A stretch of DNA of 19,691 nucleotides from CAVRQM01 sp964250775. GTDB taxonomy: Bacteria; Pseudomonadota; Alphaproteobacteria; Acetobacterales; Acetobacteraceae. A program made the translations under genes and the position numbers. The stretch lies in contig CAXUHK010000075.1 in assembly GCA_964250775.1 (NCBI GenBank), positions 1-19,691 on the forward strand, written 5' to 3'. Below, in pieces: positions 1 through 7,141 of the stretch. Every line of letters starts with the position of its first letter. Position 1 is the first letter of the stretch. The notes under the pieces were generated by a model. It worked only from the letters and a program-made list of their open reading frames with translations, ran no database searches and was not told where the DNA came from.

Positions 1-2
1 GC

Positions 3-701
3 TCCGACGGCGGCTGGACGGTTGCCATGGACGGCATCGGCGTCGCGGCCCTGCGCCCGGCGAATTGCGGCTTCGCCGTCGCCTGGTCGGAGCCGTTCCG
101 CGCCCGCTACGCCGGGGCGCCGCTGAAGCGGATCGGCGTCGCCTTCGCCGGCCGGACACTGCGCGGCGAGGCATTGGTGACGTCCGACGGCATCGAGGGC
201 GGGGCGGTCTACGCGCTGTCGGCGGCGCTGCGCGAGGCGGTCGCCGCCGACGGCGCCGCGACCCTGCGGCTCGACCTGCGCCCCGACCTCGACGCGGCGG
301 AACTGGCACGCCGGCTCGATCGCGACCGTGGCAGCCAGTCGCTGTCCAACTTCCTGCGCAAGGCGGCCGGGCTGCCGCCAGTGGCGGTCGGGCTGGTGCA
401 GGAGGCGCTGCACGCGGGCCACTCCGGGGACCTCGCGGCGTTGGTCAAGGCGGTGCCGCTGCGCCTGCTGGCCCCGTTCGGGCTGGCGCGCGCCATCTCC
501 AGCGCCGGTGGGCTGCGCTGGGACGAACTCGACGAGCGCCTGATGCTGCGCCGCCGCCCGGGCACCTTCGCCGCCGGCGAGATGCTGGATTGGGAGGCGC
601 CGACCGGCGGCTACCTGCTGCAGGCGGCGTTCAGCACCGGGGCTGCCGCCGGTCGTGGCGCGCTCGACTGGTGCCGCAGCACGGCCCGGCACGCCGCATG
701 A
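3..701 (+). CDS. TIGR03862/HI0933-type flavoprotein (BaiN-like NAD(P)/FAD-dependent oxidoreductase), 3' part
   Basis: The gene enters from the left edge; the reading frame is open from base 3, and the ATG at 27 is internal. About 232 residues remain. The C-terminal motif DWEAPTGGYLLQAAFSTG followed by a Gly/Ala-rich helix matches the end of HI0933/BaiN-like flavoproteins, where a GG-(Y)-LQ-AFSTG segment closes the FAD site. The preceding part (LSNFLRKAAGLPPVAVGLV and the helical stretch after it) fits the inserted domain of the TIGR03862 subgroup. The N-terminal FAD-binding GxGxxG would lie outside the window. The substrate of this family is mostly unknown. Its TGA overlaps the ATG of the DUF155 gene (ATGA at 698-701), so the two are probably cotranscribed and translationally coupled. 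Family assignment is fairly sure; the reaction is not. Confidence 0.8.
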   Translation, partial: SDGGWTVAMDGIGVAALRPANCGFAVAWSEPFRARYAGAPLKRIGVAFAGRTLRGEALVTSDGIEGGAVYALSAALREAVAADGAATLRLDLRPDLDAAELARRLDRDRGSQSLSNFLRKAAGLPPVAVGLVQEALHAGHSGDLAALVKAVPLRLLAPFGLARAISSAGGLRWDELDERLMLRRRPGTFAAGEMLDWEAPTGGYLLQAAFSTGAAAGRGALDWCRSTARHAA

Positions 702-1813
702 GCGAGCCGCGCGTCGCCACAGGCCACGTCGTGAGCCTGCGCCTGTTCGACATCGCCTTCGCGATCGACCTCGGGCGGGCCGAGGCGCTGTGGGCGCGCC
801 ACGCCGCCGGCCGCACCGCCCGCGCGCGACTCTCCGGCACGCCGCCGAAGGCTATGGCGTTCGGCGTGCCGCCGCTGGCGATCACGCTGGAACCGTTGTC
901 CATCGCCTTCGAGGGGGTCGAGTTCGAGGCCGCGGTGACTACCCGGCTGTACGATTTCGGCGTCGTCAGCCTGGCGGTCCGGGTGCCGGTGGCCGAGCGC
1001 GCGTGGGGCGACTTCGTGCAGTTGCTCAACGCCGTGGGCGACGCCATCGGCCCGCGCGGCGAGCCGCCGCTATGGGCGCGGCTGCTGGACAACCTGCGCG
1101 CGGTGATCGGGCCGGCGCTGGTCCGCCCGATCGCCTCCGCGTTGCAGGAGGATTACCTCATCGGTGTGGTACACGCCTTCGACGCGCCGCTCTCCGCCGC
1201 CGAGCTGCTGGGGCGGCTCGACCTGGTGCCGCTGCTCTCGGGCGAGCGCCGGCCGTTGTCGGAAGGGGCGCGCGCCGATCTGCTGCGCCAGCGCTTCAGC
1301 TACTACGCCGACGACTTGGTGGTGCTGACCTGGGACCGCGCCTTCGTCTACGAGCCGCGCGGCGACAGCGACGTGTCCGACGTGATCGAGATCGCCAACG
1401 CGCAGTTGCTGGAGATGCGCTACTACGACGAGCTGCTCGACGACGAGCTGCCGCGCATGTACGACTTGGTGGAGGGCACCAGGCGCGGGCTCAAGGTGTT
1501 CGGCGCGCGCCGCTACGCGACCCTGGCGCGCAGGCTCACCACGCTGGTGGCGGAAGTCACCGAGCTGACCGAGAAGGTCGACAACGCCCTGCAGGTCACG
1601 GAGGACGTCTACCTCGCCCGCGTCTACGCCGCCGCCCTGGAGCTGTTCCGCGTGCGCCTGGTGAGTGCCGCGGTCGAGCGCAAGCTGTCGATCATCCGCG
1701 ACACCTACACGGCGCTCTACGACGAGGCCAACAGCGCCCGGTCCGAGGCGTTGGAGGTAGCCATCCTGGCGCTGATCCTGGTCGAGGTGGTGCTAGGCAT
1801 CGTGCATCACTAA
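698..1813 (+). CDS. DUF155 / RMND1 (YagE) family membrane-anchored protein
   Basis: A 371-residue protein starting at the ATG of an ATGA overlap with the flavoprotein. The last third has the hallmarks of DUF155 (RMD1/RMND1/Sif2-like): an acidic helical stretch (DVIEIANAQLLEMRYYDELLDDELPRMYDLVEG), a long amphipathic, probably coiled-coil region with VTEDVYLARVYAAALELFR and the ERKLSIIRDTYTALYDEANSARSEALE segment. It ends with one hydrophobic helix at about residues 352-368, right at the C-terminus. Such proteins are tail-anchored. The eukaryotic homologue RMND1 sits in the mitochondrial inner membrane and is needed for mitochondrial translation; the bacterial role is not established. There is no N-terminal signal. 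Coupling to a flavoprotein gives no clear functional clue. The apparent extension to base 65 is a shadow of the upstream gene. Confidence 0.8.
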   Translation: MSEPRVATGHVVSLRLFDIAFAIDLGRAEALWARHAAGRTARARLSGTPPKAMAFGVPPLAITLEPLSIAFEGVEFEAAVTTRLYDFGVVSLAVRVPVAERAWGDFVQLLNAVGDAIGPRGEPPLWARLLDNLRAVIGPALVRPIASALQEDYLIGVVHAFDAPLSAAELLGRLDLVPLLSGERRPLSEGARADLLRQRFSYYADDLVVLTWDRAFVYEPRGDSDVSDVIEIANAQLLEMRYYDELLDDELPRMYDLVEGTRRGLKVFGARRYATLARRLTTLVAEVTELTEKVDNALQVTEDVYLARVYAAALELFRVRLVSAAVERKLSIIRDTYTALYDEANSARSEALEVAILALILVEVVLGIVHH

Positions 1814-1887
1814 GTAAGAATGTGTCGCTACCCTGGACGCGCCGGAGACGGGCGTTCCGCGCCGCCTGGCTGAAACAAGGACTTTCA

Positions 1888-3111
1888 ATGCTCTACCAGC
1901 TACACGAATGGCAACTCGCAAGCATGGCGCCCTGGCGGGTCATGGCGTCCGGCGCGTTGTCGATGCTCGACTCGCCGATGTTCGACCCGGTGCGGCAGAC
2001 CCCGATGGCGCGCTGGACGGCGGCGACGCTCGATCATTTCGAGCACGGGTTGCGGCAGTTCGGCAAGCCCGCGTTCGGCCACGCCGCGACGCAGATCGGC
2101 GGCGAGACGGTCGCCGTGCGTGAGGAGGTGGCGATGGCGCGGCCCTGGTGCGACCTGCTGCACTTCAAGCGCGACGCGAGCCGGCCAGACGACCCGAAGC
2201 TGCTGCTGGTGGCGCCGATGTCGGGGCACTTCGCGACCCTGCTGCGCGGCACCGTCGAGGCGTTCCTGCCCGACCACGACGTCTACATCACCGACTGGAA
2301 GGACGCCCGCGAGGTGCCGCTGACGGCGCCCAGCTTCGGGCTGGACGATTACGTCGACGCGGTGATCGACTTCGTGCGCGCCCTGGGGCCGCGCACGCAC
2401 GTGATCGCGGTGTGCCAGCCGGCGGTCCCGGTGCTGGCGGCGGCCGCGCTGATGAACGCCAACGAGCGGGGCGACGCGCCGCGCAGCATGACGTTGATCG
2501 GCGGCCCGATCGACACCCGCGAAGCGCCGACCGCGGTCAACACCTTCGCCAAGCGCCACGACATCGATTGGTTCCGCCGCTCGGTGATCCACCACGTCCC
2601 GTTCGGCCATATCGGCTTCGGCCGCCGGGTGTACCCCGGGTTCCTGCAACTGGCCGGGTTCATGTCGATGAACCTCGACAAGCACATGGACGCCCACCAG
2701 CAGATGTTCATGCACTTGGTCGACGGCGACGGCGAGACGCTGGCCGCCAAGCGCGCCTTCTACGAGGAGTACCGGGCGGTCATGGACATGCCGGCGGAGT
2801 TCTTCCTGGAGACCATCGCGGCGGTGTTCCACGAGCATCTCCTGCCGCGCGGCGAGCTGACCCATCGTGGCCAGAAGGTCGACCCCGCCGCCATCGAGCA
2901 TACCGCCATGCTGACCATCGAGGGCGAGCGCGACGACATCTCCGGCCTCGGCCAGACCCGCGCCGCGCACAAGCTCACCACCAACTTGCCGGAGTCGATG
3001 CGCGAGCACCTGGAGCAGGCCGGCGTCGGCCATTACGGCCTGTTCAACGGCCGCCGCTTCCGCGAGCAGGTGGCGCCGCGGATCAAGGCGTTCATCGCGG
3101 CGCACGCGTGA
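1888..3111 (+). CDS. phaZ: intracellular polyhydroxyalkanoate depolymerase (PhaZ type)
   Basis: A 407-residue protein matching the usual length of intracellular poly(3-hydroxybutyrate) depolymerases (TIGR01849), which hydrolyse stored PHA granules in the cytoplasm. It opens MLYQLHEWQLASMAPWR, typical of the family. The nucleophile is a Cys rather than Ser: HVIAVCQPAVP places Cys at about residue 176. The other triad members are likely Asp at 349/350 (EGERDDISG) and His at 382 (GVGHYGLFNG). Other family signatures are LLLVAPMSGHFATLLRGTVEAFLP, VYITDWKDAREVP and LIGGPIDTREAPTAVN. There is no signal peptide, as expected for an intracellular enzyme. The start at 1888 is backed by an AAGG Shine-Dalgarno about 7 bases upstream. 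No PHA synthase or phasin gene lies in the window. Its TGA overlaps the GTG of the following exported protein. Confidence 0.93.
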   Translation: MLYQLHEWQLASMAPWRVMASGALSMLDSPMFDPVRQTPMARWTAATLDHFEHGLRQFGKPAFGHAATQIGGETVAVREEVAMARPWCDLLHFKRDASRPDDPKLLLVAPMSGHFATLLRGTVEAFLPDHDVYITDWKDAREVPLTAPSFGLDDYVDAVIDFVRALGPRTHVIAVCQPAVPVLAAAALMNANERGDAPRSMTLIGGPIDTREAPTAVNTFAKRHDIDWFRRSVIHHVPFGHIGFGRRVYPGFLQLAGFMSMNLDKHMDAHQQMFMHLVDGDGETLAAKRAFYEEYRAVMDMPAEFFLETIAAVFHEHLLPRGELTHRGQKVDPAAIEHTAMLTIEGERDDISGLGQTRAAHKLTTNLPESMREHLEQAGVGHYGLFNGRRFREQVAPRIKAFIAAHA

Positions 3112-3674
3112 GGCTGGCGGCGGCGCTGCTGGCTGCCGGCGTCTCCGGCGCGGCGGCGGCGCAGGAGCGGCCGGCGGTGCTGCCGACGCATGACGTGACC
3201 ATCGACTACCGCATCGACAGCACGGCGGCGCTGCCGGTGCGCGAGATCCGGGTGGCGGCGCAGGCCGGCGCCGCGCGCATCCGGCTGGAGCAGTCGAACA
3301 ACCTCGTGCTGCTGGTCGACCGTGCGCGGCGTCGGGCGGTCATGCTGCTGCCGGCGCAACGCGCGGCGCTGACCCTGCCCTGGCCGCGGCAAGTGCAGCA
3401 AGGCTTCGACCTGCTCGCCCACGCTCGCTTCACCCGCCGCGGCGAGGGCATCCAGGCCGGACTCGCCTGCACCGTCTACGACGTCACCGCCGAAAGCACC
3501 CGCCTCACCGCCTGCCTCACCGGCGACGGCGTGGCGCTGCGGGTCGACGGCACGATGCGGGGCGAGACCTACCACCTTGCCGCCACGGCCGTCAGCTACG
3601 CGCCACTGGACGCCGCCTCGTTCGCGACGCCATCCGGCCTCACCGAGCTACGGCTGCCGGTTTTCGGCCATTGA
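3108..3674 (+). CDS. small exported protein of unknown function (DUF4412-like)
   Basis: A 188-residue protein with a GTG start inside a GTGA overlap with the PHA depolymerase stop. The start follows from the signal peptide: a short basic n-region (MR), a hydrophobic core (LAAALLAAGVSGAAAA) and a likely Ala-Ala-Ala cleavage site before QERPAV. The mature part is predicted beta-rich, with two Cys at about 121 and 136 (GLACTVYDVTAESTRLTACL) that could form a disulfide. It ends with YAPLDAASFATPSGLTELRLP. The pattern of a C-x-V-Y strand, then a Cys, then a VALRVDG strand resembles DUF4412-type periplasmic proteins, but I do not recognise a function. Tight coupling of an exported protein to a cytoplasmic depolymerase is odd; see findings. 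Confidence 0.75.
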   Translation: MRLAAALLAAGVSGAAAAQERPAVLPTHDVTIDYRIDSTAALPVREIRVAAQAGAARIRLEQSNNLVLLVDRARRRAVMLLPAQRAALTLPWPRQVQQGFDLLAHARFTRRGEGIQAGLACTVYDVTAESTRLTACLTGDGVALRVDGTMRGETYHLAATAVSYAPLDAASFATPSGLTELRLPVFGH

Positions 3675-3690
3675 GCGATCCGCTGCCGCG

Positions 3691-3720
3691 ATAAGCGTCC
3701 CGGTAAGGATCGCGTAAGCT
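3691..3720 (+). promoter_or_regulatory. tandem GTAAG direct repeat, probable response-regulator box
   Basis: GTAAG occurs at 3703-3707 and again at 3714-3718, an 11-base period (GGTAAG, five bases, CGTAAG). A further TAAG lies at 3692-3695, 12 bases before. Two half-sites one helical turn apart on the same face are what OmpR-family dimers bind; the spacing equals that of PmrA/QseB-type boxes (hexamer-N5-hexamer). The box is about 40 bases before the ATG of the response regulator, suggesting autoregulation. A 16-of-20 match lies upstream of the PepSY-cytochrome genes. Confidence 0.55.
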
Positions 3721-3760
3721 GCGAGGCAGAGACTGACGCCCCATCGCGAGTTTCGCAGCC

Positions 3761-4435
3761 ATGCGCCTGCTTGTCGTCGAGGACGAACCGGAGTTGGCGA
3801 GCCTGATGCGGCGCGCCCTGGAGCGCGGCGGCTTCGCGGTCGACCTGGCGCCCGACCTGACGCAAACCGATGACCACCTGGCCCTGACCGAATACGACGT
3901 CGTGATCCTCGACCTCGCCTTGCCCGACGGCGACGGGCTGTCGCTGCTGCGTCGCCTGCGCGGGCGCGGGTCGGCGCTGCCGGTGCTGGTGCTCACCGCG
4001 CGCGACGGTCCCGAGGACCGCGTGGTCGGACTGGACGCCGGCGCCGACGACTACCTGGTGAAGCCGTTCCACATGCCGGAATTGCTGGCGCGGCTGCGTG
4101 CGTTGCTGCGGCGGCCGAACGCGGCGCTCGGCGTCACCCTCGGCCTCGGCAACCTGGTGTTCGACACGATCACCCGCCAGGCGCGGGTCGACGGGGCCAA
4201 CATCGGGCTGTCCGCCCGCGAGGCGACGATGCTCGAGCTGCTGCTGCGGCGTCAGAGCTGCGTCGTCACCCGCGAGGCGCTCGAGCAAGGGCTGTACAGC
4301 TTCGACGCCCAACTCGGCTCCAACGCGATGGAAGTGCTGGTGCACCGTCTGCGGCGCCGTCTGACGGACACGGCGGCGACGCTGTGCCTGCACACCGTTC
4401 GCGGCATCGGCTACCTGCTCAGCGAGGCGAAATGA
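3761..4435 (+). CDS. OmpR-family response regulator (QseB/PmrA/TctD-like)
   Basis: A 224-residue two-domain transcription regulator. The receiver domain (about 1-115) has the acidic pocket VVEDE near residues 7-9, phosphoacceptor Asp51 (VVILDLALPDGDG), Thr79 (VLVLTARD) and Lys101 (DDYLVKPFHMPEL). The C-terminal winged helix (about 127-222) shows LSAREATMLELLLRR, NAMEVLVHRLRRRL as recognition helix and the closing HTVRGIGYLL hairpin, all typical of OmpR-type DNA-binding domains. The length is standard. Its stop overlaps the start of the sensor kinase (ATGA, 4432-4435), so the pair is one operon. A tandem GTAAG box lies just upstream. The ligand or signal of the system cannot be read from the sequence, but the convergent PepSY/cytochrome genes carry the same box and are likely targets. 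Confidence 0.92.
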   Translation: MRLLVVEDEPELASLMRRALERGGFAVDLAPDLTQTDDHLALTEYDVVILDLALPDGDGLSLLRRLRGRGSALPVLVLTARDGPEDRVVGLDAGADDYLVKPFHMPELLARLRALLRRPNAALGVTLGLGNLVFDTITRQARVDGANIGLSAREATMLELLLRRQSCVVTREALEQGLYSFDAQLGSNAMEVLVHRLRRRLTDTAATLCLHTVRGIGYLLSEAK

Positions 4436-5734
4436 CGGATGCCACCGTGAGCCGGGCCTGGTCGCTGTCGGTCCGGCTCGGCTGGCGGTTGGCGGCGGTG
4501 ATGCTGGCCGCGATCCTGCTCGCGGCCATGGCGGTGGCCTGGCGCACGGTGGCGACGGTGCGGGAGCTGGACGATTCCGCCCTGCAGAACCAGGCGCGGC
4601 TGATCGCGGCCCGGCTCCCGAGCCGCCCGGACAGCCGGGGCGTCGTGCTGCCGGAGGAACTGGTGGCGCCGTTCCGCGCCTCGGACGGGGACAACATCTT
4701 CCTCGTCACCAGCGGCGACGTTGTGGTCGCGGCCTCGGATCGACCGGCAGCGGCGGCGATCGCCCCGTTCCTGCCGCGCCGGCGCCACGAGGGTTTCTTC
4801 CGCGTGCCGATCATGGCGGGGCACGAACGAGGCATGGTCGGGCTGGCCACCAGGATCGGGCCGTGGCGCATCCTGGTGGCACAGGGGCGCGAGCAGACGG
4901 CGGTCCTGCTCGACAGCCTGATGGCCAACTTCATGGTGGCCGCGGTCTGGCTGCTGCTGCCGATCGGTGTCGCGACCGTGCTGGTGGGCGTGCTCACGTT
5001 GCGGCTGGGATTGCGGCCGCTGCGTCAGGTCTCGGCGGCGGCGGCGCGGATCGACCCCGCCCAGCCCGGCGCCAGGCTCCCGGTCGCCTCGCTGCCGTGG
5101 GAGGTGGCGCCGCTGGTGCGGGCGGTCAACCAGGCCCTGAGCCGGCTGGAGCAGGCGCTCACGGTGCAGCGCCGGTTCATGGCCGAGGCGGCGCACGCCC
5201 TGCGCACGCCGCTCGCCGTACTGACGGCGCGGCTGGACATGCTGGACGGACAACCCGACGCCGAAGCCCTGCGCCACGACGTCGACCGGATGACGCGCTT
5301 GGTGGGCCAATTGCTGCGCATGGCGCGTCTCGAAGGCTTGCCGCTCGACACCGCCCGCGACGTCGACCTGCGCGCGGTCGCCGTGGAGGCGATCACCGAC
5401 CTGGCGCCGCTGGCGGTGCAACGTGGCGTCGAGCTCGCGTTGCTGGAAAGCCAGGTGGCCCGGCCGATACGGGGGAACCATGCGGCACTGGTCCTGGCGC
5501 TGACCAACCTGATCGAGAACGCGTTGTCGTACGCGCCACTCGGAACCGCCGTTGAGGTCGCGGTCGCGCCGCCGGCGACGATCACGGTGCTGGATCGCGG
5601 CCCCGGCGTGCCGGAAGCGGATCGGCAGCGGGTGTTCGGCCGGTTCGAGCGCGGCCCGGCGCCGACCAGCAGCGGCGCCGGGCTTGGCCTGGCGATCGTG
5701 GCCGAGATCGCCGCCGCCCATGGCGGCTCAGTCC
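4432..5734 (+). CDS. sensor histidine kinase (QseC/TctE-like), 3' end lost in assembly gap
   Basis: 434 residues are readable before the run of N. There are two membrane helices (about 20-37 and 166-190) around a roughly 130-residue periplasmic sensor region, then a HAMP-like linker and the dimerization helix with the phosphoacceptor His at about 255 (FMAEAAHALRTPLAVL). The ATPase domain has the N box (LTNLIENALSYAP), G1 (DRGPGVP), an F-like box (VFGRFERG) and G2 (GAGLGLAIV). Only the last beta strands, perhaps 20-30 residues, are missing after HGGSV, because the sequence enters 10 N and then a low-complexity G/C stretch. The residue after the His is Ala where most kinases have Glu/Asp and TctE-like ones have Gln. 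Coupled to the response regulator by ATGA. The protein is probably intact in the organism; the break is in the assembly. Confidence 0.9.
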
Positions 5735-5744
5735 NNNNNNNNNN
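5735..5744. other. assembly gap (10 N)
   Basis: Ten undetermined bases separate the kinase on the + strand from the cytochrome on the - strand. A round 10 usually marks a scaffold join of unknown true length, so reading frames that run through it have no meaning. Confidence 0.97.
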
Positions 5745-5814
5745 GGGGCCCGCCCCCCCCCCCCGCCGGGGGGGCGCCGCCGGCGCGGGGGGGGGGCCCG
5801 CGGGCGGCGGCGCG
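5745..5814. repeat. 70 bases of pure G/C beside the gap, probably sequencing artefact
   Basis: There is no A or T from 5745 to 5814. It holds a run of 12 C (5753-5764) and runs of 7 G (5768-5774) and 10 G (5787-5796). Even at this GC content no other part of the window looks like this. Directly abutting an N gap, it is most simply a low-quality contig end. It disrupts the 3' ends of both convergent genes. Confidence 0.7.
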
Positions 5815-6360
5815 TTCGTGCTCACGCTGGGCGGGCTTGCGGCCGGTGAGCATCGCGGCGATCAGGTTCTCCCGGTGCAGCAGGCTCGCCACCAGCACGC
5901 CGAGCAGATGGCAGCCGATCAATCCGAGCAGCGCATCGGCCGAGAGGCTGTGCAGCTGGCTGACCCATTCGACGCCGAAGAACCGATCGGTCTCGGACAG
6001 CCAGCCGCTGAACGTCACGGTCAGCAGCGTGCCGAGTAGCGCCAGCACCATCGCTCCGCCCGCCGGGTTGTGCCCGAGGTAGCGGCGGACGTGGCCGCCC
6101 GCCAGCTCCCGCAGGTAGGCGAGCACAGTGGCCGGACCCTTTGCGAAGTCGGTGAAGCGGGCGTGACGGCTGCCGACCAGGCCCCACACCAGCCGCGCCA
6201 GCACCAGTCCCAACACGACGTAGCCGACTGGCTCATGCAGCCATTTATGACTCGGCGAAAGGAAGGCGGTGGCGACCAGCGCCACCGTCGCCCAATGGAA
6301 CACCCGCACAAACCAGTCCCAGACGACGATCTCGTCCCGGTCCGCCCTGGTGTCGCTCAC
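5745..6360 (-). CDS. cytochrome b561-like membrane protein (Ni-hydrogenase type b subunit fold), C-terminus uncertain
   Basis: Starts at GTG (6358-6360), 4 bases after the TAG of the PepSY gene. It opens VWDWFVRVFHWATVALVATAF, the usual start of bacterial diheme b561/HydC-like cytochromes, and continues with LHEPVGYVVLGLVLARLVWGLVGSRHARF and YLGHNPAGGAMVLALLGT. Four transmembrane helices are visible. Candidate heme ligands are His22 (FHW), His42 (LHEP), His137 (LHS) and His151 (GCH). The family carries electrons between quinol and a partner across the cytoplasmic membrane. About 182 residues up to REHE are trustworthy (to about base 5815). Beyond that the frame runs into the G/C artefact and the gap, so the true stop is unknown, although members often end soon after a TGRK-like motif as here. 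Pairing with PepSY suggests a small redox module. Confidence 0.85.
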
Positions 6361-6364
6361 GGCG

Positions 6365-6637
6365 CTACTCGGCGTTGACGACGGCGCCGCTCTGGCCGTT
6401 CAGTTCGAGCTCGAACCGCTTGCCGTTGCGGTCCAGCCCCTTGGCCTCATAGCAGCCGTTATGGGTGGAGAGGTTGCGGATCTGGGTGTAGCCGCGCGTC
6501 TCGAGGCTCTTGGTGATCGCGGCCTTCGGCATCATCGCCGCTCCGGCTGAAACCGGGCAGCTCTCCTCGGCGAGGGCGCCCTGGGCGCCCAGGCAGCCGA
6601 CCAGGGCCGCAACGGCCAGCGCAGTGGTAAGACGCAT
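6365..6637 (-). CDS. small periplasmic PepSY-domain protein
   Basis: A 90-residue protein from ATG at 6635-6637, with a GGAGA Shine-Dalgarno about 7 bases upstream. Residues 1-23 form a signal peptide (MRLTTALAVAALVGCLGAQGALA, cleavage before EESC). The rest (about 35-88) fits a single PepSY unit: PKAAITKSLETRGYTQIRNLS, then YEAKGLDRNGKRFELELNGQSGAVV. Two Cys (about 27 and 62) may pair in the periplasm. Single-PepSY proteins are commonly encoded next to cytochrome b561 and a two-component system; an inhibitory or electron-transfer role has been suggested, but the function is not settled. The cytochrome start follows 4 bases after its TAG, so the two form one operon. The tandem GTAAG box lies about 54-73 bases before the ATG. 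Confidence 0.85.
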   Translation of the reverse strand: MRLTTALAVAALVGCLGAQGALAEESCPVSAGAAMMPKAAITKSLETRGYTQIRNLSTHNGCYEAKGLDRNGKRFELELNGQSGAVVNAE

Positions 6638-6690
6638 AGGTGTGTCTCCGTCGTTGAAGGAAGCAGCGCGACGAAGAGTGCGGGACGCGG

Positions 6691-6710
6691 CTTACGCCAG
6701 CCTTACAGGC
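6691..6710 (-). promoter_or_regulatory. tandem GTAAG box upstream of PepSY-cytochrome operon
   Basis: On the - strand the site contains TGTAAG, five bases, CGTAAG. On the + strand this is CTTAC at 6691-6695 and 6702-6706, an 11-base period. Aligned with the site at 3701-3720 it matches at 16 of 20 positions, including both half-sites and the flanking GC. It sits about 54 bases before the PepSY ATG and covers the TAA stop (6703-6705) of the upstream membrane-protein gene. It is probably bound by the neighbouring response regulator. Confidence 0.55.
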
Positions 6711-7119
6711 GCCAGAAGCGCCGGAGAGATGGCGCGGACAGGATCAGGCCGAGTCCCACGCCCCACCACCCGTTGACCAGCAGCGCCTGCGCCAAATACA
6801 GGTATCTCGGCTCGGTCAGCGCCCAGTCGCTCGACCGGAGCAACGCGTACGACCACTCGCAGGCGCCGACGAGGACGCCGAACAGCAGCCCGGAACGCCA
6901 CGTCGGTTGGCTGCGGCGCAGCGCCGCCGCGCCGTACGCGCCACCCCAGAGCCCGCGCCAGAAGCAGATGCTGACGAGCAGCGGGATGCCGAAACGGTTC
7001 GTGCCAAGCGGAAACGGCGGCCCCATCAGGCCGAGCAGGAACAGCAGTCCCCACATCGCCTGATGGAAGGTGAGCACGGCGGCCACGGCGGCACCAAAGC
7101 CAGCAAGCGCGCGCCGCAC
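6703..7119 (-). CDS. small multi-pass membrane protein, conserved hypothetical
   Basis: 138 residues starting at GTG (7117-7119). Four hydrophobic segments are visible: about 5-33, 44-68, 77-95 and 108-128. The N-terminal pattern AAVLTFHQAMWGLLFLLGL, then PLGTNRFGIPLLVSICFWRGLWGG, recurs in conserved hypothetical membrane proteins of alphaproteobacteria; no function is known to me. The start lies 22 bases after the VOC stop, with AAAGG about 8 bases upstream, so it is likely cotranscribed with the VOC gene. A short stem (CGGCC, seven bases, GGCCG at 7125-7141) covers that ribosome-binding site. Its stop codon lies inside the tandem GTAAG box of the next operon. Confidence 0.65.
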   Translation of the reverse strand: MRRALAGFGAAVAAVLTFHQAMWGLLFLLGLMGPPFPLGTNRFGIPLLVSICFWRGLWGGAYGAAALRRSQPTWRSGLLFGVLVGACEWSYALLRSSDWALTEPRYLYLAQALLVNGWWGVGLGLILSAPSLRRFWRL

Positions 7120-7141
7120 GGTCCCGGCCTTTCGTCGGCCG

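Noticed and set aside
655..1887. N-terminal extension of the PHA depolymerase frame back to 655
   Set aside because: The extension is a shifted-frame shadow of the DUF155 gene with Arg-rich nonsense; the family N-terminus MLYQLHEWQ and a Shine-Dalgarno mark 1888.
5745..5814. G-run tract as a possible G-quadruplex regulatory element
   Set aside because: Its position against an N gap and the absence of any A/T over 70 bases make a sequencing artefact much more likely.
5735..6039. A kinase-to-antisense fusion protein across the gap
   Set aside because: The frame passes through N of unknown true length and then through the antisense of a well-supported cytochrome gene.
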